A DNA stretch of 64,000 bases from Bythopirellula sp041737835 (GTDB lineage Bacteria; Planctomycetota; Planctomycetia; Pirellulales; Lacipirellulaceae), in the NCBI GenBank assembly GCA_041737835.1, contig JBGSQY010000040.1, one strand, 5' to 3'. A program made the position numbers and the translations under genes. The notes beneath the pieces were generated by a model. The model made no database searches. It had not been told where the DNA came from and saw only the letters and a program-made list of their open reading frames with translations. Shown one piece after another: positions 9,012 through 18,613 of this stretch; position 1 is the first letter of the stretch; each line of letters starts with the position of its first letter.

Positions 9012-9800
9012 TTAGGCAGTCGGAGATAACATTTCAGAAGTTTTAGTGGTAATTGAATTCCGCTCGCGTTCGGCCACGTGCATGCCAATATCCAGAATTG
9101 TCTTACCGATGACCAGCAGCACAAGCATCCACACGGGTGACCCCAGAAATTGTATCAACATTGCCCCGAAAATAATCGCGACATGCAGAATCACGATCCG
9201 TCCATAAGGCTGGATCATCAGTTGCATGACGGTCACTCGCCGATACTCGCCACGATAGATGAAATTGGTAAAGAACGAAAACAAATGGCTGGCGGCGAGC
9301 GCGGCGACGGCCCAGAGCAGCTTTTCTTGGCGTAGTTGTTCCCAGAAATAAGACCAGGATTCCAAGGGACCGCCGAACATCGCGCCCCCTTTGCCAAGCA
9401 GTTCGAAAACAAAGACACCGTGGCCAAAGCAAAACATCCCGTAATGAAAAATAAAGAACGGGATGAAAAAGAACTTTGAGGCGTGATGAAAGGCCGCGAG
9501 GTGAGGGGCCTGCTTCTCAAGCATGTCGAGAACTTGCTTGCTGTTGCCTGTGCGCTGCTTGTCGGTGGTTTCAGCCAGTTGAATCGTTTCACGTGACGGC
9601 GAGCAGACGATCATCTTGAGCACGTTGATCATGCCGATGATCACGTTCTCGGCCCAATACACCACCACGATGGCAAACGTGCTCCAACCCAGAAAGAGCA
9701 CTCCCAGCAGCGGGAGGAAATTGGCCGCGATCAATGAGAGGACCGAGGGCTTCCAGAACCGGGCATCATGCCATGTTGGTTTCGTGAAGACGGAATTCAT
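9012..9800 (-). CDS. DUF6498-type membrane protein
   Basis: A 262-residue integral membrane protein with about six hydrophobic segments. The first holds the NFLPLLGVLFLGW helix followed by VVYWAENVIIGMINVLKM, the YWxEN pattern seen in DUF6498 proteins. It sits between rarA (4-base ATGA overlap upstream) and the CbiX-like gene (immediately downstream), so the three probably form one transcript rarA > DUF6498 > cbiX-like. The function is unknown; the association with rarA may be only positional. Confidence 0.75.
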   Translation of the reverse strand: MNSVFTKPTWHDARFWKPSVLSLIAANFLPLLGVLFLGWSTFAIVVVYWAENVIIGMINVLKMIVCSPSRETIQLAETTDKQRTGNSKQVLDMLEKQAPHLAAFHHASKFFFIPFFIFHYGMFCFGHGVFVFELLGKGGAMFGGPLESWSYFWEQLRQEKLLWAVAALAASHLFSFFTNFIYRGEYRRVTVMQLMIQPYGRIVILHVAIIFGAMLIQFLGSPVWMLVLLVIGKTILDIGMHVAERERNSITTKTSEMLSPTA

Positions 9801-11140
9801 TCTGGCTTGTTTTCCGAGGCCCTGGATCGTGACGAGCGAAGTTTACTCCTTATGGATTCGAGCCGCGCGGCCAATTCTTGCTCGAAGCCGCGATTCACCG
9901 GCCGATAGTATTCTCGTTCTACCCCCAAGTAATCCTGAGCTGCGATGCCGTCCTCGGCATTATGGGCATATTCGTAACCTTCGCCGTGGCCCAATCGCTT
10001 GGCACCTGAGTAGTGTGCGTCCTTCAGGTGGACTGGAACCGGCACCGTACGCCCTTCGCGGACATCGGCACGTGCTTCGCCAATGGCCACAGTCGCGGCG
10101 TTCGATTTGGGAGCGCACGCCAAATAGGCGACCGTTTGCGCGAGGTTCAATTGGCATTCGGGAAGGCCGATGAATTCGCAGGCCTGCATCGTCGCAATCG
10201 CCAACGGGAGAGCATGCGGGTCGGCGTTGCCGACGTCTTCGCTCGCCAAGATGACCAACCGTCGCGCGAGAAAGCGAACATCTTCGCCCCCTTCAAGCAT
10301 CCGAGCGAGCCAATAGATGCCCGCGTCAGGATCACTGCCACGAATGCTCTTGATCAGCGCGCTGATCGAATCGTAGTGCGTATCGCCATCGCGGTCATAT
10401 TGCACGGCTTTGCGCTGGACACTTTCAGCGGCCAGCTCGAGCGTGAAATCAACCGGACGATCTTCGCTGGATAATACGCCAATCTCCAGCGCTGAGAGTG
10501 CCTGCCGCGCATCGCCGTCGCAGGTCTGAGCGATGAACTCCGCGGCGTCATCATGCAAGTTGACGGCAATCTTACCCAGCCCACGCTGGCGATCGGCCAA
10601 AGTTCGCTTAAGCAGCGATTTGATGTCATCGGGACTGAGTGGCTGAAATTCAAAAACGCGGCTGCGGCTCACGAGCGCGCTATTGACCGCGAAGAAGGGA
10701 TTCGACGTGGTGGCCCCCACCAGCACCACAGTTCCATCTTCAACGTCGGGGAGCAGGGCATCTTGCTGCGATTTGTTGAAGCGATGAATCTCGTCGACGA
10801 ACAGCAACGTGCGCGTCCCTTCGGCGGCAAGCACGTCACGGGCTTCGTCGATCACTTCGCGCAAATCTTTGACGCCACTGGTGACGGCGTTGAGTTGGCG
10901 AAAGCGGCATTTTGTTTCGGCTGCCAGCAAATGGGCCAAGGTCGTTTTGCCGGTCCCTGGCGGGCCGTAGAACAACAGCGCGGTCAGCCGATCGGCCTTG
11001 ATAAGTCTATGCAGCAGCTTCCCTTCGCCGAGGAAATGTTGCTGACCAGCAAACTCAGCGAGCGTGCGTGGGCGCATCCGTAGCGCCAGCGGCTGGGCGC
11101 TGCGACGATTTTCAGCTTCAGCGGCTTCAAAGAGTGACAC
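9797..11140 (-). CDS. rarA: Replication-associated recombination protein A
   Basis: RarA (MgsA) is a AAA+ ATPase related to the clamp loader that acts at stalled replication forks. The Walker A motif GPPGTGKTT and the Walker B region DEIHRFNKSQQDALL are present, followed by sensor 1 ATTSNPFF. The C-terminal tetramerisation region has YEYAHN and is complete. I prefer the GTG at 11140, giving 447 residues starting (M)SLFEAAEAEN, because homologs begin there. An ATG at 11191 would add 17 atypical residues. It overlaps the next gene by 4 bases. Confidence 0.93.
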   Translation of the reverse strand: MSLFEAAEAENRRSAQPLALRMRPRTLAEFAGQQHFLGEGKLLHRLIKADRLTALLFYGPPGTGKTTLAHLLAAETKCRFRQLNAVTSGVKDLREVIDEARDVLAAEGTRTLLFVDEIHRFNKSQQDALLPDVEDGTVVLVGATTSNPFFAVNSALVSRSRVFEFQPLSPDDIKSLLKRTLADRQRGLGKIAVNLHDDAAEFIAQTCDGDARQALSALEIGVLSSEDRPVDFTLELAAESVQRKAVQYDRDGDTHYDSISALIKSIRGSDPDAGIYWLARMLEGGEDVRFLARRLVILASEDVGNADPHALPLAIATMQACEFIGLPECQLNLAQTVAYLACAPKSNAATVAIGEARADVREGRTVPVPVHLKDAHYSGAKRLGHGEGYEYAHNAEDGIAAQDYLGVEREYYRPVNRGFEQELAARLESIRSKLRSSRSRASENKPE

Positions 11141-11273
11141 GGCAGGGGCTCTTGGGAACGACGGTTGCTCATATACTTTTGTACAGAACATGTTCCGTGT
11201 TTGCTAGGGAAGCAGATTGTTCGGCTAGGAAAAAGCTGAGGCGATTTAAGGTGCCCGATTGCGGATGCCCTGG

Positions 11274-12518
11274 CTATTCGGGGCTTCTGAAAAATCGCCT
11301 TCGCAACACGTGCCACAATAAACCTAAGAGCAAAACACAACTCCCGGTTACCCAGACTCGCCATTCAATCGCGAAAGCCAGGCTCAGGCATGCGAACAAT
11401 CCCGCCCCGGCCCACAAACGGCTGTAAAGTCGCTGTTCGGAACTGAGCTGCAACGCGGCCAGATTTGTCACGGCGTAGTAGATCAGCACGGTAAATGCGC
11501 TGAAACTCCAAGTGGTTTTAACGCTGCCCGTGGCTGCGAAAACGGCAATGAGTATGCCCACGACGATAATGGAGGTAGAGAGATCAGCCGTTTTCGCGGG
11601 CATATCTCCACGACGGCCCATGGCGAGCATTACCCGAGATAGGCCAAGCACCAAATTAAGCAGTACGCCCAGCATGGCTGTCATCGCTCCAACGGCAACG
11701 ACCTTATGGACCTGGAAGGGGAAATCACGCGCGATGATTTCCAACGGGGCGGCAGATTTCGACGTGCTGGCTTGGAGTGTCTCGACTCCGGCCGAACCAA
11801 TGGCAACGACAGCGACGGCGATGTAAATCAATGCCGATACGATCAACGTGAAGATGATCGCGCGGGGAATGGTGCGCTCGGGTTCGAAAACCTCCTCGCC
11901 TAAGGTTGCGATACGTCCATATCCTGTGAAGGCGACAAACATAAGTGCCGTGGCATGCAGCAGCGAGGTTGTTTCAAGTTCCATCGATAAGCGGGCGGTG
12001 GATATCTGCGATACGCCACAGATCACAAAGGCTAGCAGCGAACAGAGGGTTATGCTCACAACAACAACGTTGACTTGATTGGATAGGCGAATCCCAGAGA
12101 GAACGAGCAGCGTCATGGCAACTACCGTCACAAGAGCAATGGCGGTGAGATAGTCCGTATTGAAGCCAGTCAGATTTGATAAGTAGCCGGCAAAGCCCAG
12201 CGCCGCCGTAGCGGCCGAAGCTGTTTTGGCACAAAGAAACATCCAACCCGCGGCAAAGCCCAAGGTTGGGTTCAAATATCGATAGCCATACTCATAAGTG
12301 CCGCCGCTCACGGGATGATTGGCGGCAAGTTGTGCGCTGCTCAGGGCGTTGCAAGTGGCAACGAACGCGGCAAGTGCGATGGTCACGATTACCGAGGCAC
12401 CGGCAATGCCAGCGGCGATCCCGATGCTGACAAACACACCCGTACCGATGATCGAACCCAAGCCCATCATCGTCGCGCCAGCGATGCCGATTTCTCGTTT
12501 GAGCGGCTTAATTTCCAT
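11274..12518 (-). CDS. APC-superfamily amino acid permease
   Basis: A 414-residue membrane transporter with about 12 hydrophobic segments. The first helix contains the family motif GLGSIIGTGVFVSIG, the unwound substrate-binding GSIIGTG region of APC transporters. A later segment has ATLGEEVFEPERTIPRAI, the loop typical of amino acid-polyamine-organocation permeases. The substrate cannot be read from sequence. The gene is transcribed alone, facing away from the DoxX remnant at 12622. It is slightly shorter than the usual 440-480 residues. Confidence 0.88.
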   Translation of the reverse strand: MEIKPLKREIGIAGATMMGLGSIIGTGVFVSIGIAAGIAGASVIVTIALAAFVATCNALSSAQLAANHPVSGGTYEYGYRYLNPTLGFAAGWMFLCAKTASAATAALGFAGYLSNLTGFNTDYLTAIALVTVVAMTLLVLSGIRLSNQVNVVVVSITLCSLLAFVICGVSQISTARLSMELETTSLLHATALMFVAFTGYGRIATLGEEVFEPERTIPRAIIFTLIVSALIYIAVAVVAIGSAGVETLQASTSKSAAPLEIIARDFPFQVHKVVAVGAMTAMLGVLLNLVLGLSRVMLAMGRRGDMPAKTADLSTSIIVVGILIAVFAATGSVKTTWSFSAFTVLIYYAVTNLAALQLSSEQRLYSRLWAGAGLFACLSLAFAIEWRVWVTGSCVLLLGLLWHVLRRRFFRSPE

Positions 12519-12621
12519 ATTACATTACGAGATAATGTCCTGGCTCTCGCCCGATGATAGATTTGAGAAGAGGATATCCGTTTGGCTAATTGAATGTTCG
12601 TGTTGCTGACGAGCCACTTCT

Positions 12622-13046
12622 ATGAAAACTTCATTTTCAGGTCCGATCATTTTAATTCGCTTGTTGGTTGGGAGTGTCTTTGTTTCAGAAGGGATACAGA
12701 AGTTCTTGTTTCCGGGAGAGTTGGGGCGGGACGCTTCGCGAAGATCGGCATCCCTTGGCCTGAGCTGTTGGCCCCGATTGTGGGGAGCGTAGAAATTGTG
12801 TGTGGCGTACTGGTGCTGTTGGGGCTCATGACGCGTCTCGCGGTGATTCCTTTGATCATCGTGATGCTCACTGCGATCACGACCACCAAGATTCCAATCC
12901 TTTTGAATGAGGGATTCTGGAAAATGGCCCACGAAGCCCGCACCGATTGGGCGATGCTATTAAGTTGCCTGTTCTTGTTGATCGTGGGAGGGGGTGCAGC
13001 ATCGCTCGATGCTAAGATTTTGAGCCGATCGCTACCAAAACAGTGA
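12622..13046 (+). pseudogene. DoxX-family membrane protein gene with a 1-base frameshift
   Basis: Joining two frames gives a complete DoxX-type protein of 141 residues. Frame one, from ATG 12622, reads MKTSFSGPIILIRLLVGSVF then SEGIQKFLFPGELG. Frame two continues as GRFAKIGIPWPELLAPIVG and runs through three more hydrophobic segments to the stop. Adding one G to the run at 12723-12726 would restore the expected LGAGRFAKIG. Either the gene has a real deletion in a G-run or this is a sequencing error in a homopolymer. DoxX proteins are small four-helix membrane proteins, some linked to quinone-dependent oxidation; the role here is unknown. Confidence 0.8.
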
Positions 13047-13112
13047 TTTGCTGATAAAAGCCACACCATGCTTACAATCGTTGTACGCCGTGCCGGTTGC
13101 CCCGCCTAGGGA

Positions 13113-13127
13113 GCCGGTAATACCGGC
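13113..13127. promoter_or_regulatory. Perfect 15-bp palindrome upstream of sthA
   Basis: GCCGGTA-A-TACCGGC is perfectly symmetric and lies just ahead of a promoter-like pair. It could be an operator for the transhydrogenase gene, or the stem of a terminator for the DoxX gene, since a T-rich stretch follows. Confidence 0.35.
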
Positions 13128-13132
13128 AAGGT

Positions 13133-13160
13133 TTGTTATTTTCAAGGAGAGTGGTAAACT
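13133..13160 (+). promoter_or_regulatory. Candidate promoter of sthA
   Basis: TTGTTA, a 16-base spacer and TAAACT resemble -35 and -10 boxes, with TGG directly before the -10 as an extended -10 element. It lies 86 bases before the sthA ATG. This is pattern reading only. Confidence 0.35.
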
Positions 13161-13245
13161 GCGCCGATGCGACGGAAGGCCAAACAGCCTCTTTTGTCGC
13201 ATTCCCGCCAACCTCCCGCCTTCCCCAACTGAAGCGCCGTCTCCC

Positions 13246-14700
13246 ATGAAACACTATGATTGTGTCGTGATTGGAACTGGTCCTGCTGGCCAAAAAGGTG
13301 CCATCCAGGCCGCGAAGCTCGGCAAGCGCGTCGCCATTATCGAAAAGAATCAGGTACTCGGCGGAGCCCAAATCAACACGGGAACAATCCCCTCCAAAGC
13401 CTTGCGTGAAGCCGTCCTCCATTTGACGGGCAACTCGCGTGGCCTGTTCGGCGAAGTGTCGCGGCCCAGAAAAGACATTACGATCGCCGAATTGGTGAGC
13501 TTTTCGCAGCGCGTGATTCGCCATGAATGGGCCGTGATCCGCGACCAATTCGACCGCAACGGTATTGATTTGATTTGGGGCAAGGCCCGATTCACGGGAC
13601 CACATGAAATTGCAGTCGAGGGACCTAACGGGGAAGAGCGCGTGTCGGCCGATCGCTTTCTGGTGTCCGTGGGAACCAAACCCGCGCGGCCCGATTCGGT
13701 GCCATTCAATGAACGAACCATTTTTACGAGCGATGAAGTGCTCAAGCTTACTTCGCTACCCAAGACCATGATCGTCGTGGGTGGTGGTGTGATCGGCACG
13801 GAATACGCCTGCATTATGGCGACCCTCGGCGTGCAGGTGACACTGGTCGAAGGCCGTAATCGGGTGTTGGGCTTTTTGGATTTGGAGATTGCCGACGCAT
13901 TTCAATACTTCATGCGGCAGCAGGGGATCACGCTGCGGCTCGGTGAAAAAGTCGAGCGGATTTGCGAAGTCGAATTCCAAAACGGCACGCAGCATCATCT
14001 CGTGCAAGCACAACTGGAATCGGGTAAAACCTTGCGGGCACAAACGCTGTTGTATGCGGTTGGTCGTCAGGGCGTTTGCCAAGATATCGGTTTGGGTAAT
14101 GTTGGCATCGAATTTGATGATCGTGAGCGACTGCAAGTCAACGAGTGGTATCAAACCAGTGCCGAGCATGTGTACGCTGCCGGCGACGTGATTGGCTTCC
14201 CGGCCCTGGCTTCGACTAGCATGGAACAGGGGCGGCGAGCGATTTGCCATGCCTTCGGCTGCCGCGACGTGGCGAACTACAACACCTCGTTATTTCCCTA
14301 CGGGATTTACGCGGTCCCCGAAATTTCGATGGTTGGCAAAACTGAAGAACAGCTTACGTTTGAGGGTATTCCCTACGAAGCAGGCATCGCCAATTACCGC
14401 GAAATCGCACGGGGGCAGTTGCTCGGCGACGAATTGGGCATGCTCAAGATGCTGATTCACCAGGAAACGCATAAAATTCTCGGAGTTCATGTGATAGGGA
14501 CGGGCGCGACGGAGCTCGTGCACATCGGGCAGGCCGTGATGGCACTCGGTGGTGACGCTGAATTTTTCGTGAACAACGTGTTCAATTTCCCGACTTTGGC
14601 GGAATGCTACAAAGTGGCGGCGTACAACGGACTTAACAAACTCAACCACGTCTATGGTGGTGCATCCGAACCGGCTGCGGTAAGCTGTGGGTCTGTCTGA
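13246..14700 (+). CDS. sthA: Soluble (Si-specific) NAD(P)+ transhydrogenase
   Basis: SthA is a cytosolic FAD flavoprotein that balances NADPH and NADH. Domain order: FAD-binding VIGTGPAGQKGA, NAD-binding VVGGGVIGTEYA, then YAAGDVIGF and the dimerisation domain. Where dihydrolipoamide dehydrogenase has the redox CxxxxC, this protein has the cysteine-free INTGTIPSKALREA, the hallmark of SthA. From ATG 13246 it has 484 residues, close to the family's 465. The open frame extends 66 codons upstream, but that part shows no homology-like features and overlaps the promoter. It lies 44 bases ahead of the GGCT-like gene. Confidence 0.94.
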   Translation: MKHYDCVVIGTGPAGQKGAIQAAKLGKRVAIIEKNQVLGGAQINTGTIPSKALREAVLHLTGNSRGLFGEVSRPRKDITIAELVSFSQRVIRHEWAVIRDQFDRNGIDLIWGKARFTGPHEIAVEGPNGEERVSADRFLVSVGTKPARPDSVPFNERTIFTSDEVLKLTSLPKTMIVVGGGVIGTEYACIMATLGVQVTLVEGRNRVLGFLDLEIADAFQYFMRQQGITLRLGEKVERICEVEFQNGTQHHLVQAQLESGKTLRAQTLLYAVGRQGVCQDIGLGNVGIEFDDRERLQVNEWYQTSAEHVYAAGDVIGFPALASTSMEQGRRAICHAFGCRDVANYNTSLFPYGIYAVPEISMVGKTEEQLTFEGIPYEAGIANYREIARGQLLGDELGMLKMLIHQETHKILGVHVIGTGATELVHIGQAVMALGGDAEFFVNNVFNFPTLAECYKVAAYNGLNKLNHVYGGASEPAAVSCGSV

Positions 14701-14743
14701 GTACTCGATGGATTTCTTCAAAGTTTAGTTTTACGCACGTCTC

Positions 14744-15136
14744 ATGCATCTGTTTACCTACGGCACATTAATGTTCCCCGAGGTGTGGCGACGCATCTCG
14801 ATTGGCGAATTTCCTTCGCAGCCCGCCGTGTTGCGTGGCTATGCCATGTATCGCGTCAAAGACGCGGTCTATCCCGGCATCATCCGTGGCGACGACGCGG
14901 CGGAAGTGCAGGGGTTGGTGTATGCCGACCTCGATGAAGACACGCTGTTTGAACTCGATACCTACGAATCGAGCTTTTATCAGAGGTTGCCAGTCACGGT
15001 GAAAACGGCCGATGGTTCGGACTTAGAATGCCATGCCTATATCGTGCCACCGTCACGGCGTGACCTACTGACCGACGAAGGCTGGGACCGCGAGTGGTTT
15101 CGGCACAACGAGTTGGATCGATATCTCAACGGCTGA
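14744..15136 (+). CDS. Gamma-glutamylcyclotransferase-like (AIG2/GGCT) protein
   Basis: A 130-residue small cytosolic protein. The start HLFTYGTLMFPEVW is the YGTL substrate-binding loop of the GGCT fold. The ELDTYES segment (about residues 69-75) holds the acidic residue that acts as general base in GGCT enzymes. Such enzymes release 5-oxoproline from gamma-glutamyl peptides or amines; the true substrate is not known. Interestingly, a 5-oxoprolinase is encoded about 7 kb away, but there is no operon link. It probably shares a transcript with sthA. Confidence 0.85.
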   Translation: MHLFTYGTLMFPEVWRRISIGEFPSQPAVLRGYAMYRVKDAVYPGIIRGDDAAEVQGLVYADLDEDTLFELDTYESSFYQRLPVTVKTADGSDLECHAYIVPPSRRDLLTDEGWDREWFRHNELDRYLNG

Positions 15137-15170
15137 AAAGCATAACGGGATTCGCCGTCGCGGAATGTCT

Positions 15171-16400
15171 CTAACCCCACGATTCCAGTGGACCGATGCT
15201 CACGGTGGTGTGCTTGCTGAGTGGAAAGTCGCGCATCTCGGCGTGAACGTCGGCAAGCTGCACGGCTTGCAGGGCCTGGAGATCGTCGGCTACGCTGTGA
15301 TACTCTCGGCGATGTAGCCAGTTGCCGCCAACGTTGAACAAACGATTGCGTGGGCGTTCGCTGCCCAGCACGACTCGCGATTTCACTTTGCTTTTGGCTT
15401 GGTAGAGTTCTTCCTCGGTAAAGCCGTCGCGTTCGGCGATTGCTTGTAGCTCTTGCAAACGAGCAAAATTCTCGGCGGCATCTTCGGGGTTGCAGCTCAC
15501 CCAAGTGAAGTACATGCCGGCCCCTTGGTATTCGTAATGACCCAGGCTGGCAGTTTCCACCAAACCGGGATCAACGAGGTCCCAATACAACCGACTGCCG
15601 GAATCGTCGCCAAAGATCGTGGCGAGCAGCTTTGCGGCGTAGCGGCGAGCATCCTCAGCTGCGGGGGCATCGGCCAACTGCAGAATATACTGCTGGGCCG
15701 ACGAAGATCGAGTCATCAGATGGAAAGAACTTTGAGATTTTGAAACCGGAACTTCACGCACCGCGGGGCAAGATTTCCAGGCACCGCAACGCGCTTCCAC
15801 CTGTTTAACCAGCGCGTCGAAATCGATCTTCCCTGCCGCGGCGACAAACATGTTGTTGGGGGCATAGCGCGATTCAAAATATTCGCGCATTTGATTCACA
15901 GCCAAACCACCGACGGTTTCTTCCGTGCCCAACACGCTGCGGGCGAGCGGATGCTTGCCGTAGTGTAGCTCCTTGATTTTATCGTCCATGCCGAAAGGGG
16001 GCTGATCGGCATACATCTGGATCTCTTCGATGATGACTTTCTTTTCCATATTGAAGTCTTCATCGCGCAGACTTGGCCGCATGATGTCGGCGAGAATGTC
16101 TACTACTGGCTCCTGGTATTCCGGCAAGACCGAGGCGTAATAAACGGTGTTCTCTTCGCTTGTGAACGCGTTGTAGTGCGCACCCAGCTCATCGAAATCA
16201 CGATTCACATCGTCGGCCGAACGTTTGGGCGTCCCTTTGAAGACCATGTGCTCAAGAAAATGACTCACACCAGCAACTTCGTCGGTTTCATCACGCGCGC
16301 CCGTGCGAACAAAAAAGCCAAGCCCCACCGAGTGGGCGGCGTCGTTGCATTCGGCGACGATTTCCAGGCCATTGTCGAGCGTATGACTACGAAACTTCAC
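15171..16400 (-). CDS. M16 peptidase, zinc-binding subunit
   Basis: A pitrilysin-type zinc metalloprotease of 409 residues from the GTG at 16400. The inverted zinc motif HFLEH lies at about 47-51, with the third ligand in IIEEIQMY (about E126), the expected spacing. The C-terminal half lacks the paired Arg/Tyr motif that binds substrate. That motif is in the neighbouring gene, so the two chains probably form one heterodimer. The GTG start overlaps the upstream M16 gene by 14 bases; a longer frame to 16436 would add 12 residues (MRLWARPPWSCR) that look spurious. Confidence 0.9.
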   Translation of the reverse strand: MKFRSHTLDNGLEIVAECNDAAHSVGLGFFVRTGARDETDEVAGVSHFLEHMVFKGTPKRSADDVNRDFDELGAHYNAFTSEENTVYYASVLPEYQEPVVDILADIMRPSLRDEDFNMEKKVIIEEIQMYADQPPFGMDDKIKELHYGKHPLARSVLGTEETVGGLAVNQMREYFESRYAPNNMFVAAAGKIDFDALVKQVEARCGAWKSCPAVREVPVSKSQSSFHLMTRSSSAQQYILQLADAPAAEDARRYAAKLLATIFGDDSGSRLYWDLVDPGLVETASLGHYEYQGAGMYFTWVSCNPEDAAENFARLQELQAIAERDGFTEEELYQAKSKVKSRVVLGSERPRNRLFNVGGNWLHRREYHSVADDLQALQAVQLADVHAEMRDFPLSKHTTVSIGPLESWG

Positions 16401-17652
16401 GCGGCAACTCCAAGGGGGTCGGGCCCAAAGTCGCAAAGGTAAAATCTTGCGGTGGGTGTTGTTCCAGATATTCGTTGATCATCGTGCTGGTCAGTTCATC
16501 GACCATACGGCCCACTTCTTCGAGCGTGCGTACGCGGCCCAGATGATACCACTCGCGGGCAATCGCTCCGCTGCGGGCGCTTGTGGATTCCTGCTGCATG
16601 ATGAGTCCACTTTTAATGCGGGCCTTGAGCCGTGTGAGCTCCTCGGCTAGCACACCTTCGCGTAATCGCAGGAGTTCAGCAAACGTGACATCCAAAGTTT
16701 CCTGGGCACGTTCGCTGGATGTGCCGGCATAGCAAAGCACCCGCGCGCGATCGAGCTGCGTTTGCAGCGATGCGCTGACCGTGTAACACAAACCACGTTT
16801 TTCACGGACTTCGGTGAATAGCCGCGAACTCATCCCACCGCTAAGCACACCCACGGCTGCCCACGCCCGCATGTAGTCGGGATCGCGGTAAGGAACCGTC
16901 GGATACGCGATGCCGATGTGGCATTGATTCCCGTCATGATGCGTGTGGGCTTCGCTCGATTGGGGCTGTGTCTCGGCAATAGCGGGGACATCGTTCGCTT
17001 TCCAATCGCCAAACAGCGTTTCGATCCGTTCAATCAACTGTGGCCACTGGAAGTCACCCGCCACGCCCAAGATGGCGGTATTCGGGCGGAAGTATTTCGC
17101 CCAGTGCGATTGAACATCCTCGTCGGTCGATGCACTCACGCCCTCTTCGGTGCCATGGCTCGAACGTCCCCAAGGTTGTGGGTAAGTGCGATTTCGCAAC
17201 TCCACCATCAAACGCTGGGCCGGTTCGTCGTTGATGCCGTTGATTTCTTGCAGACAAACTTGTTGCCCCGCTTCGATTTGATCGGCGGGCAAATGGGGTC
17301 GGCGAATGATATCCGCGTATATCGAAAGTGCTTCGTCGAGATTCTCGCTGAGTGTGGCGGCACTGAAACTGATTTGCGAGGCGCCGACCGATTCGCCGCG
17401 TTCAACACCCAGAATTTCCAGGTCGTTGATCAAGGCCCGGCTGTCGCGACTTCCGGCACCCCGCAAGACCATGTCGCAGACTAGTGAAGAGAGTCCCAAT
17501 CGATTTGCTGGATCGGTGGTGTAACCCGAGGGAACAAGCAGTGTGATCGCAGCGGATTGCACCGTGGAGTTGGGTTCGCCGACGAGGATCATGCCGTTGG
17601 CGAGGCGATGGGAATAGATGTCGTTGTGAGAAACTTGACTAGTTACGGTCAT
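16387..17652 (-). CDS. M16 peptidase, R/Y (non-zinc) subunit
   Basis: A 421-residue M16-family protein from ATG 17652. At the position of the zinc motif it has LSSLVCDMV instead of HxxEH, so it cannot bind zinc there. Its C-terminal half contains SSRLFTEVREKRGLCYTVSA, with the Arg and Tyr that bind substrate in M16B enzymes. This division of labour is established for the Sphingomonas heterodimer Sph2681/Sph2682 and for mitochondrial processing peptidase. It is first in a two-gene operon with the zinc subunit. The peptide substrate is unknown. Confidence 0.9.
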   Translation of the reverse strand: MTVTSQVSHNDIYSHRLANGMILVGEPNSTVQSAAITLLVPSGYTTDPANRLGLSSLVCDMVLRGAGSRDSRALINDLEILGVERGESVGASQISFSAATLSENLDEALSIYADIIRRPHLPADQIEAGQQVCLQEINGINDEPAQRLMVELRNRTYPQPWGRSSHGTEEGVSASTDEDVQSHWAKYFRPNTAILGVAGDFQWPQLIERIETLFGDWKANDVPAIAETQPQSSEAHTHHDGNQCHIGIAYPTVPYRDPDYMRAWAAVGVLSGGMSSRLFTEVREKRGLCYTVSASLQTQLDRARVLCYAGTSSERAQETLDVTFAELLRLREGVLAEELTRLKARIKSGLIMQQESTSARSGAIAREWYHLGRVRTLEEVGRMVDELTSTMINEYLEQHPPQDFTFATLGPTPLELPREVS

Positions 17653-17738
17653 CAAAGCGGCTTGGTTTTCTATGCAACGAGACCGGCGGAGCGGGCGGCG
17701 TGACAGCGTGCTTTCAGCTTACCGGGAAAACTAGCAGC

Positions 17739-18320
17739 CTACCGGCCAGCGCTGCTGTAGGCAAGTTCAACTGATTTGTAGAGAGTGCGAACCGTGCGAA
17801 AACCGAGTCTTCGGTAGAGCCGGACGGCCCCTTGATTTTCGGCGGTGACTTCGAGACCGACGTGCGAGATACCGACTTGTTGCAGGCCCAGCAGGCTGGC
17901 CTGGATGATGGCCGTGCCGAGGCCCCGGCCCTGGTGTTCGGGGGTGACCCCAATGTTTTGCACGCTGGCTTTGTATTTTTGAATTTTCACCGCTTGGATC
18001 GTGGCACAATACTCGGCGCGGTGGATACCCGCCCCGACATATTCGATCAGCCACGTGGCTTCGGGAATAAACCCTTCCTTGGCTTTGATTTCGCTCATCA
18101 AGCGTTGGCAGCCTTCCAATTCACCTAAGCAGGGGAAGAGTTGAGCGTCGATGCCACCCTGAAAGCTGTGGTATTTGACTTCGGCGTGAACTCTTGTTAG
18201 CGACGAGTGCCAAGGGACCAAGCGGTAGCCGCTGGGGAGTCGCAGCGGTGGAGATTGCCAGCGCTGAAGATTTAACTCCATGCGATAGCGTTTCACATAA
18301 TGAAAATTCATAAACCGCAT
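17739..18320 (-). CDS. GNAT-family N-acetyltransferase
   Basis: A 193-residue protein from ATG 18320. The C-terminal half has the acetyl-CoA-binding motif A (PEHQGRGLGTAII) and then GLEVTAENQGAVRLYRRLGF, the usual GNAT ending where Asn and Tyr help hold the cofactor. The N-terminal 100 residues are not diagnostic of a substrate. The frame is open for 58 more codons upstream, but that part looks non-coding and ATG 18320 starts a natural N-terminus (MRFMNFHYVKRY). It acetylates an unknown amine, perhaps a protein or small molecule. Confidence 0.85.
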   Translation of the reverse strand: MRFMNFHYVKRYRMELNLQRWQSPPLRLPSGYRLVPWHSSLTRVHAEVKYHSFQGGIDAQLFPCLGELEGCQRLMSEIKAKEGFIPEATWLIEYVGAGIHRAEYCATIQAVKIQKYKASVQNIGVTPEHQGRGLGTAIIQASLLGLQQVGISHVGLEVTAENQGAVRLYRRLGFRTVRTLYKSVELAYSSAGR

Positions 18321-18613
18321 GGCAAGCAAGGCGAACCTTCGGTTCAGTCCGGATCCACTCCGTGAGTTCTCTAAGAATACCATAAGCCGCGCCAGAGAAA
18401 AGCATTTCGCGTGAAGTTGCCGAATATTGAGACATTTTGGCGGCGACGCGACCAGCTTTGTCGGCAGAATCGGATTCGTTGTGGCGCTGGACACTCATAG
18501 AAAAGGATATGAATCGCGGTTTGTTTGCCCGGCCTTCTTCCGAATAGCCCTTGTTCCTATTAAAAGCGAACACAACATTTTGAAAAAATCAAAACAAGAA
18601 CTCTTGTAGAAAG

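Noticed and set aside
13048..13245. N-terminal extension of the transhydrogenase
   Set aside because: It lies over the promoter region and palindrome and has no similarity to the family; ATG 13246 starts at the FAD motif.
18321..18494. N-terminal extension of the GNAT protein
   Set aside because: The extra 58 residues look non-coding and ATG 18320 gives a natural start.
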